From Myxococcales bacterium (GTDB lineage Bacteria; Myxococcota; Kuafuiibacteriia; Kuafuiibacteriales; Kuafuiibacteriaceae): a stretch of 45,244 nt of DNA. The notes under the pieces are model-generated. The model did not search any database and was not told the DNA's origin. It worked only from the letters and a program-made list of their open reading frames with translations. Shown one piece after another: positions 28,101 to 36,062 of this stretch (positions are counted from its first letter, which is position 1; the number at the start of each line of letters is the position of its first letter). The stretch spans positions 1-45,244 of the forward strand of contig JAHQVK010000142.1 of NCBI GenBank assembly GCA_019634385.1, read 5' to 3'. A program made the position numbers and the translations under genes.

Positions 28101-28504
28101 TCCATCGCCTGCTTCAACAAATCTCCTTAAAGAACTCTCCTGAGGAGGTGGATGCATTAGCCCACTTTCATGCCCGTACCCTGGCAGCGAATGAAGTCGA
28201 GACCAGCCGAGCCATTCAAGCGATCAAGGCCTTTCTTGCCGATGACGTGGTCGAGCGAGCCCGGACCGCCAGCATTTGCCATCGTAACTATCCGATACTG
28301 GGGTTGTCAGAAGTGGGTACAGTGCTCGACACCTCCGTCCAGCTCCTCTTTAGAGAAGACCACACCGTTGGAGGATGGATTGTAGCTGATTGCACTACAT
28401 CCGAGCTGCCCGAAGCTCAACTTCGTGCAAAAATGCAGCATGTGCTCCAAGTTTTATCCAATCAACATCACACCATTCGTGCTGGCATTCTTCTATGCTT
28501 ATAG
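25109..28504 (+). CDS. addA: AddA/RecB-like UvrD-family helicase with a degenerate nuclease domain
   Basis: This 1131-residue SF1 helicase is the probable motor subunit of the AddAB-like complex. Motifs in order are Walker A EAAAGTGKTYE (about 22-32), ITFTEKAAGELKIRLR, IDTIHGFCREIL, Walker B LLVDEFQDTDP (about 365-375), LVGDPKQSIYGFRGADL, RMMTVHKAKGLEFPVVIL and LRLAYVACTRARDML. The C-terminus aligns in pattern with the AddA/RecB nuclease, but the DYKT motif reads ADCTTSE (about 1092), so the catalytic Lys is missing and the domain is short. The nuclease activity of the complex would then rest on AddB. Start codon choice between 25109 and 25121 is open. The 6-base gap after addB indicates one operon. 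Confidence 0.9.
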   Translation: MKASMHPREAIRSDLHCSYIVEAAAGTGKTYELVQRSIALLAEGAGTIDRLAVITFTEKAAGELKIRLRTELELTRQASVGDTKIRLETAITRLEEATIDTIHGFCREILSIYPIEAGIDPAFEVEAEGVRFAQKTFRAWFARQLDDPPPGLERFLSRGRIRARDRTPSSELEQAVGQLVMTRHLPAPWPRPSFELEAQCHDLGRQIQALAQLLRTGAPEDPMRLTFAPLDEMARWLEHQTSPPSEQEAQLVMLQRAMTGIYSGRKGHRGSSKMGYGPFSDTVDRPTIIAAGKQLEQALKTFVELADQDLAAELREELREVEDAYLVRIRRFGSLDFQDLLVLTRNLIRDRPDLRRHLQQRYQHLLVDEFQDTDPIQAEIILLLSSQNPDEKDYLSVSPAPGKLTLVGDPKQSIYGFRGADLSLYRKVRDALSRQGVRTVVLDTSHRSIQPLQQFINAAFTEPFSADPSGPGYVALTGGPDPIAGQPSTIALPVPLSIGPLDTVWASTVDALIPETVAGFIDWLLRKSSYQVRGADGLRPMVASDICLLFRSIQRAGELLTQPFEARLQARRIDTVLVGARALHGRDEIETLLTVLEAIEWPNDELSVYGALRGPFFSFLDEDLFRWRTVFGPLHPFRMVNETLEDRFQAIDDALLLLRELARQRNRQPFAETIQELLKRTRSHIRLGLQPGGARVLAHIERVVDLARRFEDRLGFSFRAFVQYLRAEADEPRTHEGVVNESGVPGIRMMTVHKAKGLEFPVVILADPMVSIRSTASQYTNISNGLNVFRLAGLAPKSLVDHRKEAVQREQAESLRLAYVACTRARDMLVVPCSGTSIPALEQRSWLRPVLTKLRPPRDEERNGEDAEGVPDFGEHSLVPRPDHTPPNVRPGRHRFGNPGIDVVWWDPNVLPVAPAPTYGLQYEQFLADGPKAQQSLDAYRTWSNRLDEARAGAQEQSIVLEDLRIPPIIQTGPTIAPLRSVLPDSAPAKGPRYHQLVHRLLQQISLKNSPEEVDALAHFHARTLAANEVETSRAIQAIKAFLADDVVERARTASICHRNYPILGLSEVGTVLDTSVQLLFREDHTVGGWIVADCTTSELPEAQLRAKMQHVLQVLSNQHHTIRAGILLCL

Positions 28505-28561
28505 CGACCTCCATTGTGCCTCATGGTGTTGAACCACTGTATACTATTTCCGAGCCTGAAC

Positions 28562-29329
28562 ATGGTAGTTGGCAAGGGAAAGCTAAAGGCGGCTATATTG
28601 CGTCATGTAGAAACCCATCGATTCTCGTGTGAATATCAGCCCCTTATTTGCATCAGCGATGGCGAAATTACCGGTTATGAGGCACTCTCACGGTTTCAAC
28701 TGGATGGGGACATGGTTCCACCTTCCATCGTTTTTGCCACTCTCCAGGCAGATCCGACCCTCTTCTTTATGTTGGAAGCGAGAAGTAAAGCCTTCCAGAT
28801 TCAGCATCGTCCCTCAAATAGTCAGTTATTTGTCAACTTAGACCCCCATGTATGTGAGGAGCCATGGCAAGTGGATCACTGGGCCGCAACGTTCGCCCAC
28901 CATCCCCAACTAGTGGTTGAAGTTCTTGAGCGAACCACGGCCAAGAATCTCCTCGCCATCACTCGACTAGTAGAAAGACTGCGTAAGGCAGGCGTTCGCT
29001 TGGCTCTAGATGATGTCGGAGGAACACACAATTTGTTCTCATTTGACCTCCTAGAGCAAATCCAAGTGCTCAAGTTGGACGGAGGTTGGTTTAAGCGCCT
29101 GGAAGAGCCGGGTTACCATCAGCTTTTGGAAGGATTATTGGCTTTTACCCGTGAAAGATGCATCCAGTCCGTCATGGAGGGGGTGGAAACCAATGAGCAT
29201 CTCGAAATCGCTCAATCACTAGGGGTTGAGTTGGTGCAGGGCTATCTCTTTCGCGAGCAATTTAGAGAGGTGGAAGGTCCAGCACCCAAACTACCGATCC
29301 CTCCGATGGACGGCCCCACTGAACTATGA
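28562..29329 (+). CDS. EAL-domain protein (putative c-di-GMP phosphodiesterase)
   Basis: This is a stand-alone EAL domain of about 255 residues, a family that hydrolyses the second messenger c-di-GMP to pGpG. Metal- and substrate-site motifs are present: the EAL signature as YEALSR, FVNLDP (Asn), EVLERT (Glu), LALDDVG (Asp-Asp, with Val where Phe is usual), LKLDGGWFK (Lys and Asp), VMEGVET (Glu) and QGYLF. Activity is therefore likely. No sensor or GGDEF domain is attached. The frame is open back to 28514 (TTG) with an ATG at 28523; I chose the ATG at 28562 because the earlier residues are not family-like, but this is uncertain. It follows addA by a few tens of bases on the same strand. Confidence 0.85.
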   Translation: MVVGKGKLKAAILRHVETHRFSCEYQPLICISDGEITGYEALSRFQLDGDMVPPSIVFATLQADPTLFFMLEARSKAFQIQHRPSNSQLFVNLDPHVCEEPWQVDHWAATFAHHPQLVVEVLERTTAKNLLAITRLVERLRKAGVRLALDDVGGTHNLFSFDLLEQIQVLKLDGGWFKRLEEPGYHQLLEGLLAFTRERCIQSVMEGVETNEHLEIAQSLGVELVQGYLFREQFREVEGPAPKLPIPPMDGPTEL

Positions 29330-29427
29330 CTAGGGCACCCATCTTCTGATCGAGCCTTGACCAATACTGACCAAAAATTGACTCAGAAATCCCCCAGAGG
29401 CAGGCATTCACGCGCTACACCTACCAC

Positions 29428-30198
29428 ATGCGTGCGCTCATAAGTTGGCTTCGGTTGTCTATCGGCTTCGTGTATTGCGCAGGAGTAGTCGGGGTAATGA
29501 TGATCGGGTGCCTAGCGCTTCTACCCTTTGGCCGCACAGCGCGCATTCATTTGACGAATCGGCTGGGGAAGGTCCTAGGCCGCGGAATTTTAGCAATCTC
29601 GGGATCTAAAGTCACTGTACACGGGGAAGCTTATGCTCGGATGGGTTGTCCAGTCATCTTCGCCAATAACCACACATCAAATCTAGATGCTTTTTTGACG
29701 ATATGGCTGATGCCACTAGGCACCGTGGGCCTCGCCAAAAAACAGATCATCTACTACCCGCTCTACGGACAGGCTTGGCTTCTCTCTGGACACCCTACCG
29801 TTGATCGTTCCCATCCACAGCGCGCCCGCCAATCGATGACTGCCTTGGGGGCGCTTGTCCATCGCCACAATTTGTCAGTATGTATGCTTCCGGAAGGTAC
29901 ACGCTCGAGGAGCGGACGATTGCAACCCTTTAAGAAAGGCATCGCTCACCTGGCCATCCAAACTGGATTGCCCATTGTTCCTATGGTGACGATCGGAGCA
30001 CACGGCGCATGGAATCGTGGTCAGTGGACCCTCCAAACTCGAGATATTCATGTGCACTTTCTACCTCCCATAGACACGAACAATTGGTCGGTAGAGACTC
30101 TTGATCAGCACTTGGATGAACTACAGCGCCAGTTTGTTGTTCATCTCCCTCCAGACATGCGCCCTATAGATGGTAGTCCACGTCCCCAAGCCGCCTGA
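29428..30198 (+). CDS. plsC: 1-acyl-sn-glycerol-3-phosphate acyltransferase (PlsC-type)
   Basis: This 256-residue membrane-associated acyltransferase places the second acyl chain on lysophosphatidic acid to make phosphatidic acid for phospholipids. An N-terminal hydrophobic segment (about 8-32) precedes the acyltransferase motifs: NNHTSNLDAF (HX4D catalytic pair), GLAKKQIIYYPLYG (motif II region), LPEGTRSRSGRLQPFKKGI (motif III) and GLPIVPMV (motif IV). Length is normal. It is preceded by the EAL gene with about 100 bases between and followed by a terminator-like hairpin. Other substrates are possible within the LPLAT superfamily, so the gene symbol is by family. Confidence 0.88.
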   Translation: MRALISWLRLSIGFVYCAGVVGVMMIGCLALLPFGRTARIHLTNRLGKVLGRGILAISGSKVTVHGEAYARMGCPVIFANNHTSNLDAFLTIWLMPLGTVGLAKKQIIYYPLYGQAWLLSGHPTVDRSHPQRARQSMTALGALVHRHNLSVCMLPEGTRSRSGRLQPFKKGIAHLAIQTGLPIVPMVTIGAHGAWNRGQWTLQTRDIHVHFLPPIDTNNWSVETLDQHLDELQRQFVVHLPPDMRPIDGSPRPQAA

Positions 30199-30212
30199 CA
30201 CCAACTCACAAC

Positions 30213-30250
30213 AAGAAAGCTCGTCTGTGCTTGAGTGGGGCTTTCTCTTG
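30213..30250 (+). terminator. Putative intrinsic terminator after plsC
   Basis: AGAAAGC (30214-30220) pairs with GCTTTCT (30240-30246), and flanking CA.. and CTTG extend the stem with a small bulge. The T-run is short and interrupted (CTTTCTCTTG). It is placed just after the plsC stop. Confidence 0.5.
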
Positions 30251-30463
30251 CTCAGCCAACCGTGTGGGCAAGCCCCCTCGGTCATGGGTATTGAGCTGTC
30301 CACAACGCCGCCTGATTGATTATTGCGGAAGCAGTCAAGCCTCTAATGAATCCAAGTACCCTTCTCAGCCTAGGTCTACGAGGATGGTCAGCACACTGCC
30401 AACTTTGCTATCCTTAAGCAAAGGCTCACCGACTATCTTCAACACTGTCGGAGCTTATCACCT

Positions 30464-32551
30464 ATGCATTGCCCTGCTCTCGCCATTCGCCACCTTTCAC
30501 AGGCGCGTTCTTTGTTTCTGCTCCCATGGATCATCATCATGATATTCGGCTGGTCATGTGGAGATACCCCACGTCTCGTCACTGGCCCTCGTGGCGCGAT
30601 AGATGTAAAGCCCAAAGTTCTCAATCTAGGACGGGTGTTCACCAATCAAGATGCGGTAGGTGTGGTCTCTATCCAATCCGTGGGAGAAAAGCCGATCGGG
30701 TATCGAGCCCAATTCACCGCTCCAGCGGAAGGATTTGAGCTGTATGGGGCGGAAGGCACCCTAGACACCCAAGAAGAGCGAGAACTAGTTATCCGCTACG
30801 AATCACAGCGCTCTGGGATAGCTCGCACCCGACTGATGTTTATCCCTGACAATTCGGCGGCGGCAGCCATCGAACTGGAGCTCATTGCTGAGACCACCGC
30901 GACCCCCGACTGCGAGGATGGAAGCGGTTGTACAGAGGACCGATTCGATCCCACTTTGCAACGATGTATCCACGAAGCTCGTCCATTTCTTTGTAACGAC
31001 TTTAACGCGTGTACTGAAGAGGATCAGTGCGCCGACGGTATTTGCCTCGGTGTCAGTCGGAACTGTGATGACAACAATGTCTGCACCGACGATTTATGTA
31101 ACTCCCGAGAAGGTTGTGTCCACACTCTGCGCGCCGACTGCGACGATGCTAACCCGTGCACCATTGACAGTTGTGACCCTCAGGAAGGCTGTAAACATTC
31201 TCAAGCTCCAGCTCTCAGCCCATGCGTCATCGAGGGTGTTGAACAATGCGTGGCCGCTGCATTCTGCAATGAACGAGGTATCTGTATCCTCGCTGATAAC
31301 CTGCCACTAGACGGTACTTCTTGCGACGATGGTGATGCTTGTACCGAGGAGGATACGTGTAATGATGGTCAATGCGGTAACCCATCACCCGTCGGTAATA
31401 TGCAGTTTGCCACCAACGTTGGAACCTTGGCACCGGGTGCGGAAGAAAACCCCCTGATTGGAACAGACGGCTCGATCTATATTGGGATCGTCGATGGAGT
31501 TCAAGCAGTTGCGCCCTGTGGTACGCCTACCTGGACCGCAGAAGTTGGAACACCCACCTTTGCAGGAGCGGTCTTGCTTCCTGACCGGCTCTCAGTACCC
31601 GTGGACACCCAAATCATCGATATTGCGCTCGATGACGGGCGGACATTGAAAACCCATAACATCGAAAATGCTCTACCCGTGCTCCCCATAGATATAACGG
31701 CTACCAGTAGGGTGATAGATATGGCGGCTCGCACTTCGGGAGGATTGGTCATTAGCGTTGAACGTCGTCAGGAAGGTAATGACGAAATCGAGGGCTTCCT
31801 TCTTGAACTGGATGGTCCGCACGAGGTCCTAACTATCCTCAGTCGCTGGTCTAACCAGACCGTGTCGCGCTTAGTCATCGACGAGGATGAATCGGTGGTC
31901 TTTGTACTCAGTGAAGGCATCGCCGGGCGAGAGCTTCTCACCCAACATCAACTTGTTCGATTAGGTATTGATGGGGTGGTAAGTGGTTCTTGGTCCACCG
32001 GTCAACTGGTGGCGGCGCAGAATGATATAGCCCTAGGTGCTGCAGGAGAAGTGCTCTGGACTATCGGCCTTACCCGAGTACAGCGACGCGGTACTTTGAG
32101 TGTGCTTGCTCCGCCCTCACCAACTCTGGAGCTACGAGCCACCGGCTCACCCATTGTATTTGGACCATGGGTGATTACTCAAGAGACCAATGCTCAGGCT
32201 TCTGGCGGAAGGTTGATCGCTCGGACTTTTGATGGCAATGAGGCCTTCTCCATTCCTGTGGATGCAATAGCTCCCACAACAAGTCCGGTCGTCGACCAGA
32301 GAGGTAATATCTTTGTATTGGATGCAACGGGTACAGTACGGGCATATGACTCAGCTGGTGCACCATTGTTTGCCACCCCTCTTGAGCCTCAACCCTCTTC
32401 AGTGGAAAGAGTCACGCTAACCATGACCCCCCTTCAGCTCCTTGTAGTTGCCGTAGATGAGACTGTCTATGGGTTAAAAGGAGTTGCTGAGCTCGCGGAT
32501 AGTCCGTGGCCCAAACACCGAAGAGATCTTTTTGGTACCGGGCATAGATAG
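30464..32551 (+). CDS. Secreted lipoprotein-like protein with CxDxNxCTxDxC repeats (paralog 1)
   Basis: This 695-residue predicted envelope protein has a long hydrophobic N-terminus ending FGWSCGDTP, where the Cys may be lipidated. Residues about 45-140 (KPKVLNLGRVFTNQDAVG onward) look like an immunoglobulin-like ASH/HYDIN-type domain. Residues about 145-305 hold cysteine-rich repeats such as CDDNNVCTDDLC, CDDANPCTIDSC and CDDGDACTEEDTC, a pattern frequent in secreted myxobacterial proteins. The C-terminal half is beta-rich with recurring strands and ends PWPKHRRDLFGTGH, the sort of ending seen in PQQ-like beta-propellers. The next gene is a paralog with the same domain order. No catalytic residues are evident. 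Surface binding or structural role is inference. Confidence 0.78.
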   Translation: MHCPALAIRHLSQARSLFLLPWIIIMIFGWSCGDTPRLVTGPRGAIDVKPKVLNLGRVFTNQDAVGVVSIQSVGEKPIGYRAQFTAPAEGFELYGAEGTLDTQEERELVIRYESQRSGIARTRLMFIPDNSAAAAIELELIAETTATPDCEDGSGCTEDRFDPTLQRCIHEARPFLCNDFNACTEEDQCADGICLGVSRNCDDNNVCTDDLCNSREGCVHTLRADCDDANPCTIDSCDPQEGCKHSQAPALSPCVIEGVEQCVAAAFCNERGICILADNLPLDGTSCDDGDACTEEDTCNDGQCGNPSPVGNMQFATNVGTLAPGAEENPLIGTDGSIYIGIVDGVQAVAPCGTPTWTAEVGTPTFAGAVLLPDRLSVPVDTQIIDIALDDGRTLKTHNIENALPVLPIDITATSRVIDMAARTSGGLVISVERRQEGNDEIEGFLLELDGPHEVLTILSRWSNQTVSRLVIDEDESVVFVLSEGIAGRELLTQHQLVRLGIDGVVSGSWSTGQLVAAQNDIALGAAGEVLWTIGLTRVQRRGTLSVLAPPSPTLELRATGSPIVFGPWVITQETNAQASGGRLIARTFDGNEAFSIPVDAIAPTTSPVVDQRGNIFVLDATGTVRAYDSAGAPLFATPLEPQPSSVERVTLTMTPLQLLVVAVDETVYGLKGVAELADSPWPKHRRDLFGTGHR

Positions 32552-32558
32552 GAAATAT

Positions 32559-34790
32559 ATGCGAAGCTTTCGAGTGATCCTCTGGACCGCAATCTTCGGC
32601 CTAAGTTTAGCGGTTAAGTGGGGATGTCAGCCCTTGCCTCATCTTACACGTATCTCTGGTGATCTCGAGGTAGAACCAACAGTCATCGATCTGGGCCCGA
32701 TCATTCAACAGGCAACGAAGTTTACCACTGTCACTCTCCGTAACCGGGGATTGAGGTCCATTGTGATTAGCAGCGTGACGCTCAGAGCCCCTACAGTCAG
32801 CGACGAGGCCCTGGACATTGAGTTCTCCTCAGATATCCCTGACACCATCTCTCCGGGTGACGAGCAAGAGGTCCAGATAAAGATACATCCGGCTGAAACT
32901 CCTCTCGGCCCTCATCAACGAACTCTGATAATTCAGTCGGCCGACACCACGCCCCCCAGTATTTCCGTGCCCATCCAATTTGAGGTTACAACGTGTAATG
33001 ATAACAACACCTGTACTCAAGACCGTTACGACCCCGAAGCTCAAGCGTGTACCCATGAGTTTGAAGATGGAATCTCGTGCCAGCCCGCCGACCGCTGCAT
33101 TGTTGATGCAATATGTAACCAGGGCGTATGCTTAGGTCGTCCAAAAGATTGTAATGACAACGATAAATGCACCCAAGATCTATGTAATCAGGTAGATGGG
33201 GCGTGCCGCTACGAAGATTCACTCGGTGACTGTGACGACGGCAGGGTATGTACAAATGATCAGTGCATAGCCAATACGTGTGTTTATAGTAATCTTCCCC
33301 TCAACACGCCTTGTGATGACGAAAACAGCTGTACAACGGACGACCGTTGCGTCGGAGAGCTTTGCCTAGGAAGCTCTATATTGGAAGATAATGTTATCTG
33401 TGATGATAACAATTCCTGTACCGAAAATGACCGTTGTGTTGACGGTCAGTGTGTTGGTGCAAACCAGATTGCGGAAGCTAAGGTTGGCGACATCGTTTTT
33501 ACCTTTCCTCTTCCCACTTGGACCCAAGCATTCTTGCATCGCCGGGAAGTTAGCTTAGGAAACTCTGGGACCTTCTATGGTCTATACCATCGAACACTCG
33601 ATAACTCTGCTGGTCTTGAGCATATTATCGTCACTATGGCCCAATGCGGTACTCCAGGCTATAGTTTTACCTACACGCCCCCGGACAACAACGTCCAGGT
33701 CAGTTTTGTCCGACGCGCTATCCAGCTAACAGAAGCAGATATACTCCGACTGGTGGTGGGTGTTCGTCAGCTCCCGGAAGACGGATATTTACCTCACACA
33801 ACAACCTATCTGTTGGATGAAAGCGGTGCGGTTGTTGCTTCTCCCGTGATTCAGCAGCTAGGTGGGGAAACCGGTCGTGCCTTGCTGCCGGACGGCTCGC
33901 AAGTTTATGGAATCATTTTTCCTCTCACAGATACTCCCCCTAGTCCCGAGCAACCTAGTCAGCAAAATCTTATTATCATCCGCGAGGACCTCAATGGATC
34001 CATATTATGGCGCCACGATCGAGCTGCAGGTCCATGGGCCGAGTTCTTAGGTGTGGCTGGTCCACGGGTGCTTTTTTGGGCAAATGGCCGCTTTGGTGCA
34101 TTAGATTTCAACACCGGTAGTCCAGCATGGACGCGCCCCACGGAATTTACCTCCGACGAGATGGCCCTATCAACGGCTCTCAATTTGGGGGTCATACGCA
34201 CCAGACCCTCTAATCTGACTATGGGTAACCGGGGGCAGCTTATTGGGGTCGAAATCTTGGAGGGGAACGAAGTCTTCCAATTCCCTGGAAACCCGGATAA
34301 CCTTTATTTTCCTCGCACCGAGCCAGTGATCTCAGCCGATGGTACCATCGGCGTGATGATGCAGCGAAACCGCCTAATAGATCGCCCCGAGCGTCTGGAG
34401 TGGGTGGAGCTTACCGAGCAGGGCCAGGTAATAAATGTTACGCCTCTACCATACGTATTTCCGGAAGAACTGGGATTTATTAGTACCCGGCATGAAGATG
34501 CAGATGACCCATTTCCGACTGTAGCTGATGACCTGACCGTGTATGTTGGGTACGGCAATCATTTTTATGCCATTCGCCCGCGAGGGGGAGGTATCGCGTG
34601 GATGATCGAGTCTACACTATCGGAAAATGCATTTACTGGCGCCGTACCTCTACTTCGTGATGACGGTATCCTTCTGCTTAATGAGGCCAGTCAGCAGATA
34701 ATCGGCATCAAAACAAACGGAGGTAAAATGAGCGAGGATGGCTGGGCTAGCTTTAGGCACGATGGGCGTCGTACAAACTACACGCCTTAG
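32559..34790 (+). CDS. Secreted lipoprotein-like protein with CxDxNxCTxDxC repeats (paralog 2)
   Basis: From the ATG at 32559 this is 743 residues. A signal sequence MRSFRVILWTAIFGLSLAV leads to KWGCQPLP, a possible lipidated Cys. Domain order repeats that of the gene before it: an ASH/HYDIN-like beta domain (VEPTVIDLGPIIQQATKF onward), a cysteine-repeat block (CNDNNTCTQDRYD, CNDNDKCTQDLC, CDDGRVCTNDQC, CDDENSCTTDDRC, CDDNNSCTENDRC) and a beta-propeller-like region ending GWASFRHDGRRTNYT. The start is 7 bases after the stop of paralog 1, with AGGA just upstream, so the two are co-transcribed. Starts at 32484 would overlap the previous gene and precede the signal peptide. The pair is best explained by tandem duplication followed by divergence. 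Confidence 0.8.
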   Translation: MRSFRVILWTAIFGLSLAVKWGCQPLPHLTRISGDLEVEPTVIDLGPIIQQATKFTTVTLRNRGLRSIVISSVTLRAPTVSDEALDIEFSSDIPDTISPGDEQEVQIKIHPAETPLGPHQRTLIIQSADTTPPSISVPIQFEVTTCNDNNTCTQDRYDPEAQACTHEFEDGISCQPADRCIVDAICNQGVCLGRPKDCNDNDKCTQDLCNQVDGACRYEDSLGDCDDGRVCTNDQCIANTCVYSNLPLNTPCDDENSCTTDDRCVGELCLGSSILEDNVICDDNNSCTENDRCVDGQCVGANQIAEAKVGDIVFTFPLPTWTQAFLHRREVSLGNSGTFYGLYHRTLDNSAGLEHIIVTMAQCGTPGYSFTYTPPDNNVQVSFVRRAIQLTEADILRLVVGVRQLPEDGYLPHTTTYLLDESGAVVASPVIQQLGGETGRALLPDGSQVYGIIFPLTDTPPSPEQPSQQNLIIIREDLNGSILWRHDRAAGPWAEFLGVAGPRVLFWANGRFGALDFNTGSPAWTRPTEFTSDEMALSTALNLGVIRTRPSNLTMGNRGQLIGVEILEGNEVFQFPGNPDNLYFPRTEPVISADGTIGVMMQRNRLIDRPERLEWVELTEQGQVINVTPLPYVFPEELGFISTRHEDADDPFPTVADDLTVYVGYGNHFYAIRPRGGGIAWMIESTLSENAFTGAVPLLRDDGILLLNEASQQIIGIKTNGGKMSEDGWASFRHDGRRTNYTP

Positions 34791-35372
34791 CTTCGGCGTA
34801 CTCCTTACGCCTAAAAAGCCGTTGGTCTCGGCCTCAGGGCGTTTTCGAAACAAAAGTGCCAGCTATTTCATCAAGCCATGATGACCTCTTTTCCTAGTCT
34901 GAGAACGTCTAAGCAGCGCACCAGGCTCCTGGTGTTAAAAGTAAGCTCCCGGTGACCGTGTAGCTATAGGACCGGGCCTCCCAGAGCCTTGAGAGTTCGT
35001 ACTATTCAGCCTTGAGCTCCTCCTAAACTTCTTCAAGGTTCAATAAGTTCTCTAGCTCGCAGCTTAATAGTATTCCTGTCGGAACGGCTCGACCGTCTCA
35101 CCGAGGTCTTCGTATACAGGAGACAAAACTATAGTCGTAACCGCTTTGGCAGTTTAACAGCTCTTGCGGTGATAGCCCGGTATCCTGCTACCCAGTCGTG
35201 CATGAAACGAAGTCAGTACAATATGACCGGCGGATATCGCCTACTGACCATAAAAGCAATCGAGCTCAGATTGCCGGTGCTATCTTGATCCTACTGCGGT
35301 TCGGCTGATAATAAACAATGGTTGGTCAGTAATGGCTTACAATACGAACGTTATTATCGCATTGTAAGTTGA
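34791..35372. other. 582-base intergenic region before the clamp-like gene
   Basis: No gene is supported. A perfect hairpin GGCGTA-CTCCT-TACGCC lies at 34795-34811, right after the lipoprotein stop, followed by TAAAAA and a second GCCG/CGGC stem, so transcription may end here. Its last 40 bases hold the inverted repeat described separately. I checked this stretch for a missing first clamp domain: an in-frame TGA lies directly before the ATG at 35373, and no clamp-like reading frame is seen upstream. Confidence 0.45.
35336..35368 (+). promoter_or_regulatory. Inverted repeat just upstream of the clamp-like gene
   Basis: CTTACAAT (35336-35343) and ATTGTAAG (35361-35368) are perfectly inverted with 17 bases between them, ending 4 bases before the ATG at 35373. 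A repressor binding here, or a hairpin in the mRNA, would control access to the start. The arm resembles CTTACATACA between mnmE and mnmC. No ordinary Shine-Dalgarno sequence is visible. Confidence 0.45.
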
Positions 35373-36062
35373 ATGAACGCGCATGTTGTCCTAAGAGGCC
35401 GGGACCTCCGAACGCTCGATACCACTTATGCTGCCCATCCCGGCGCCGAAGGCCGGCTCTACATCGAGCTCACGGACGAGGGTGTACGAACCATGGCCAC
35501 CGATAGTCGTCGACTGGCTTCAGCGTTTGTTTCACGAGAGGTCAGCACGCCTGTGCGTGGACGTATCCTTGCTGTACCTGGTTTCCAGAGTGCTCTACGT
35601 ACGTTAGGGGCTGTCTCAGAACTCCACATGGTCATTTGTAAAGGAGGAGCCGTCATCTTTGAGGCTGATAATAGACTCATTGTTGAACCCACTCAGGAAT
35701 TGGGAGGGCGTCCTCGGTTTCTCCAGCGCACTCGTCCTCACACCCAAGTGACGGTGAACAAGAAAGCTCTTCTAGACCAGATTAAGTTTCAAGATAGCTC
35801 CGACGAAATATCCATCGAACTCGAGTCTTCGGGTATGTATGTGGGAGAGGATGGATTCATTGAGGCGGCCGACTTCGACGGTGATGAGCGTACTATTGTA
35901 CTGCCTCGAATCCAACTCGAAGAAGCACTAGGAAAAATACCTGGTCGAAAGATTGTTTTAGATGCCCCTAAAGGGCAGGAGCCGGTCACCGTAACTGACG
36001 CACGGAACATAGATACTTATGCTATCTTGAGACAGACTCGGCCTAGAACCCGGCGCCGGTAG
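35373..36062 (+). CDS. Two-domain DnaN-like (beta sliding clamp) protein lacking domain I
   Basis: This 229-residue protein reads like the second and third domains of the DNA polymerase III beta clamp. Residues 27-53 (RLYIELTDEGVRTMATDSRR then LASAFV) match the hallmark of clamp domain II, where E. coli DnaN has GEELRTVATDGHRLA. ILAVPGFQSALRTL corresponds to the IVPRKGVIELMRML strand-helix, AVIFEADNRLIVEPT to the next strand, and TQVTVNKKALLDQI to the start of domain III. The end, IDTYAILRQTRP, replaces the usual YVVMPMRL. Full clamps have about 366 residues in three domains; here domain I is absent, an in-frame stop precedes the ATG, and the frame is intact, so this is a stand-alone gene rather than a frameshifted dnaN. 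Its partner, ring form and role are unknown. The clamp identification is from pattern only. Confidence 0.72.
   Translation: MNAHVVLRGRDLRTLDTTYAAHPGAEGRLYIELTDEGVRTMATDSRRLASAFVSREVSTPVRGRILAVPGFQSALRTLGAVSELHMVICKGGAVIFEADNRLIVEPTQELGGRPRFLQRTRPHTQVTVNKKALLDQIKFQDSSDEISIELESSGMYVGEDGFIEAADFDGDERTIVLPRIQLEEALGKIPGRKIVLDAPKGQEPVTVTDARNIDTYAILRQTRPRTRRR

Noticed and set aside
32484..32558. Upstream start for the second cysteine-repeat lipoprotein
   Set aside because: It overlaps the previous gene and puts 25 residues ahead of a clear signal peptide; the ATG at 32559 has AGGA just upstream.
34791..35372. A hidden first clamp domain upstream of the DnaN-like gene, implying a frameshifted dnaN
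   Set aside because: A TGA lies directly before the ATG in frame and no reading frame in this stretch shows clamp domain I features.
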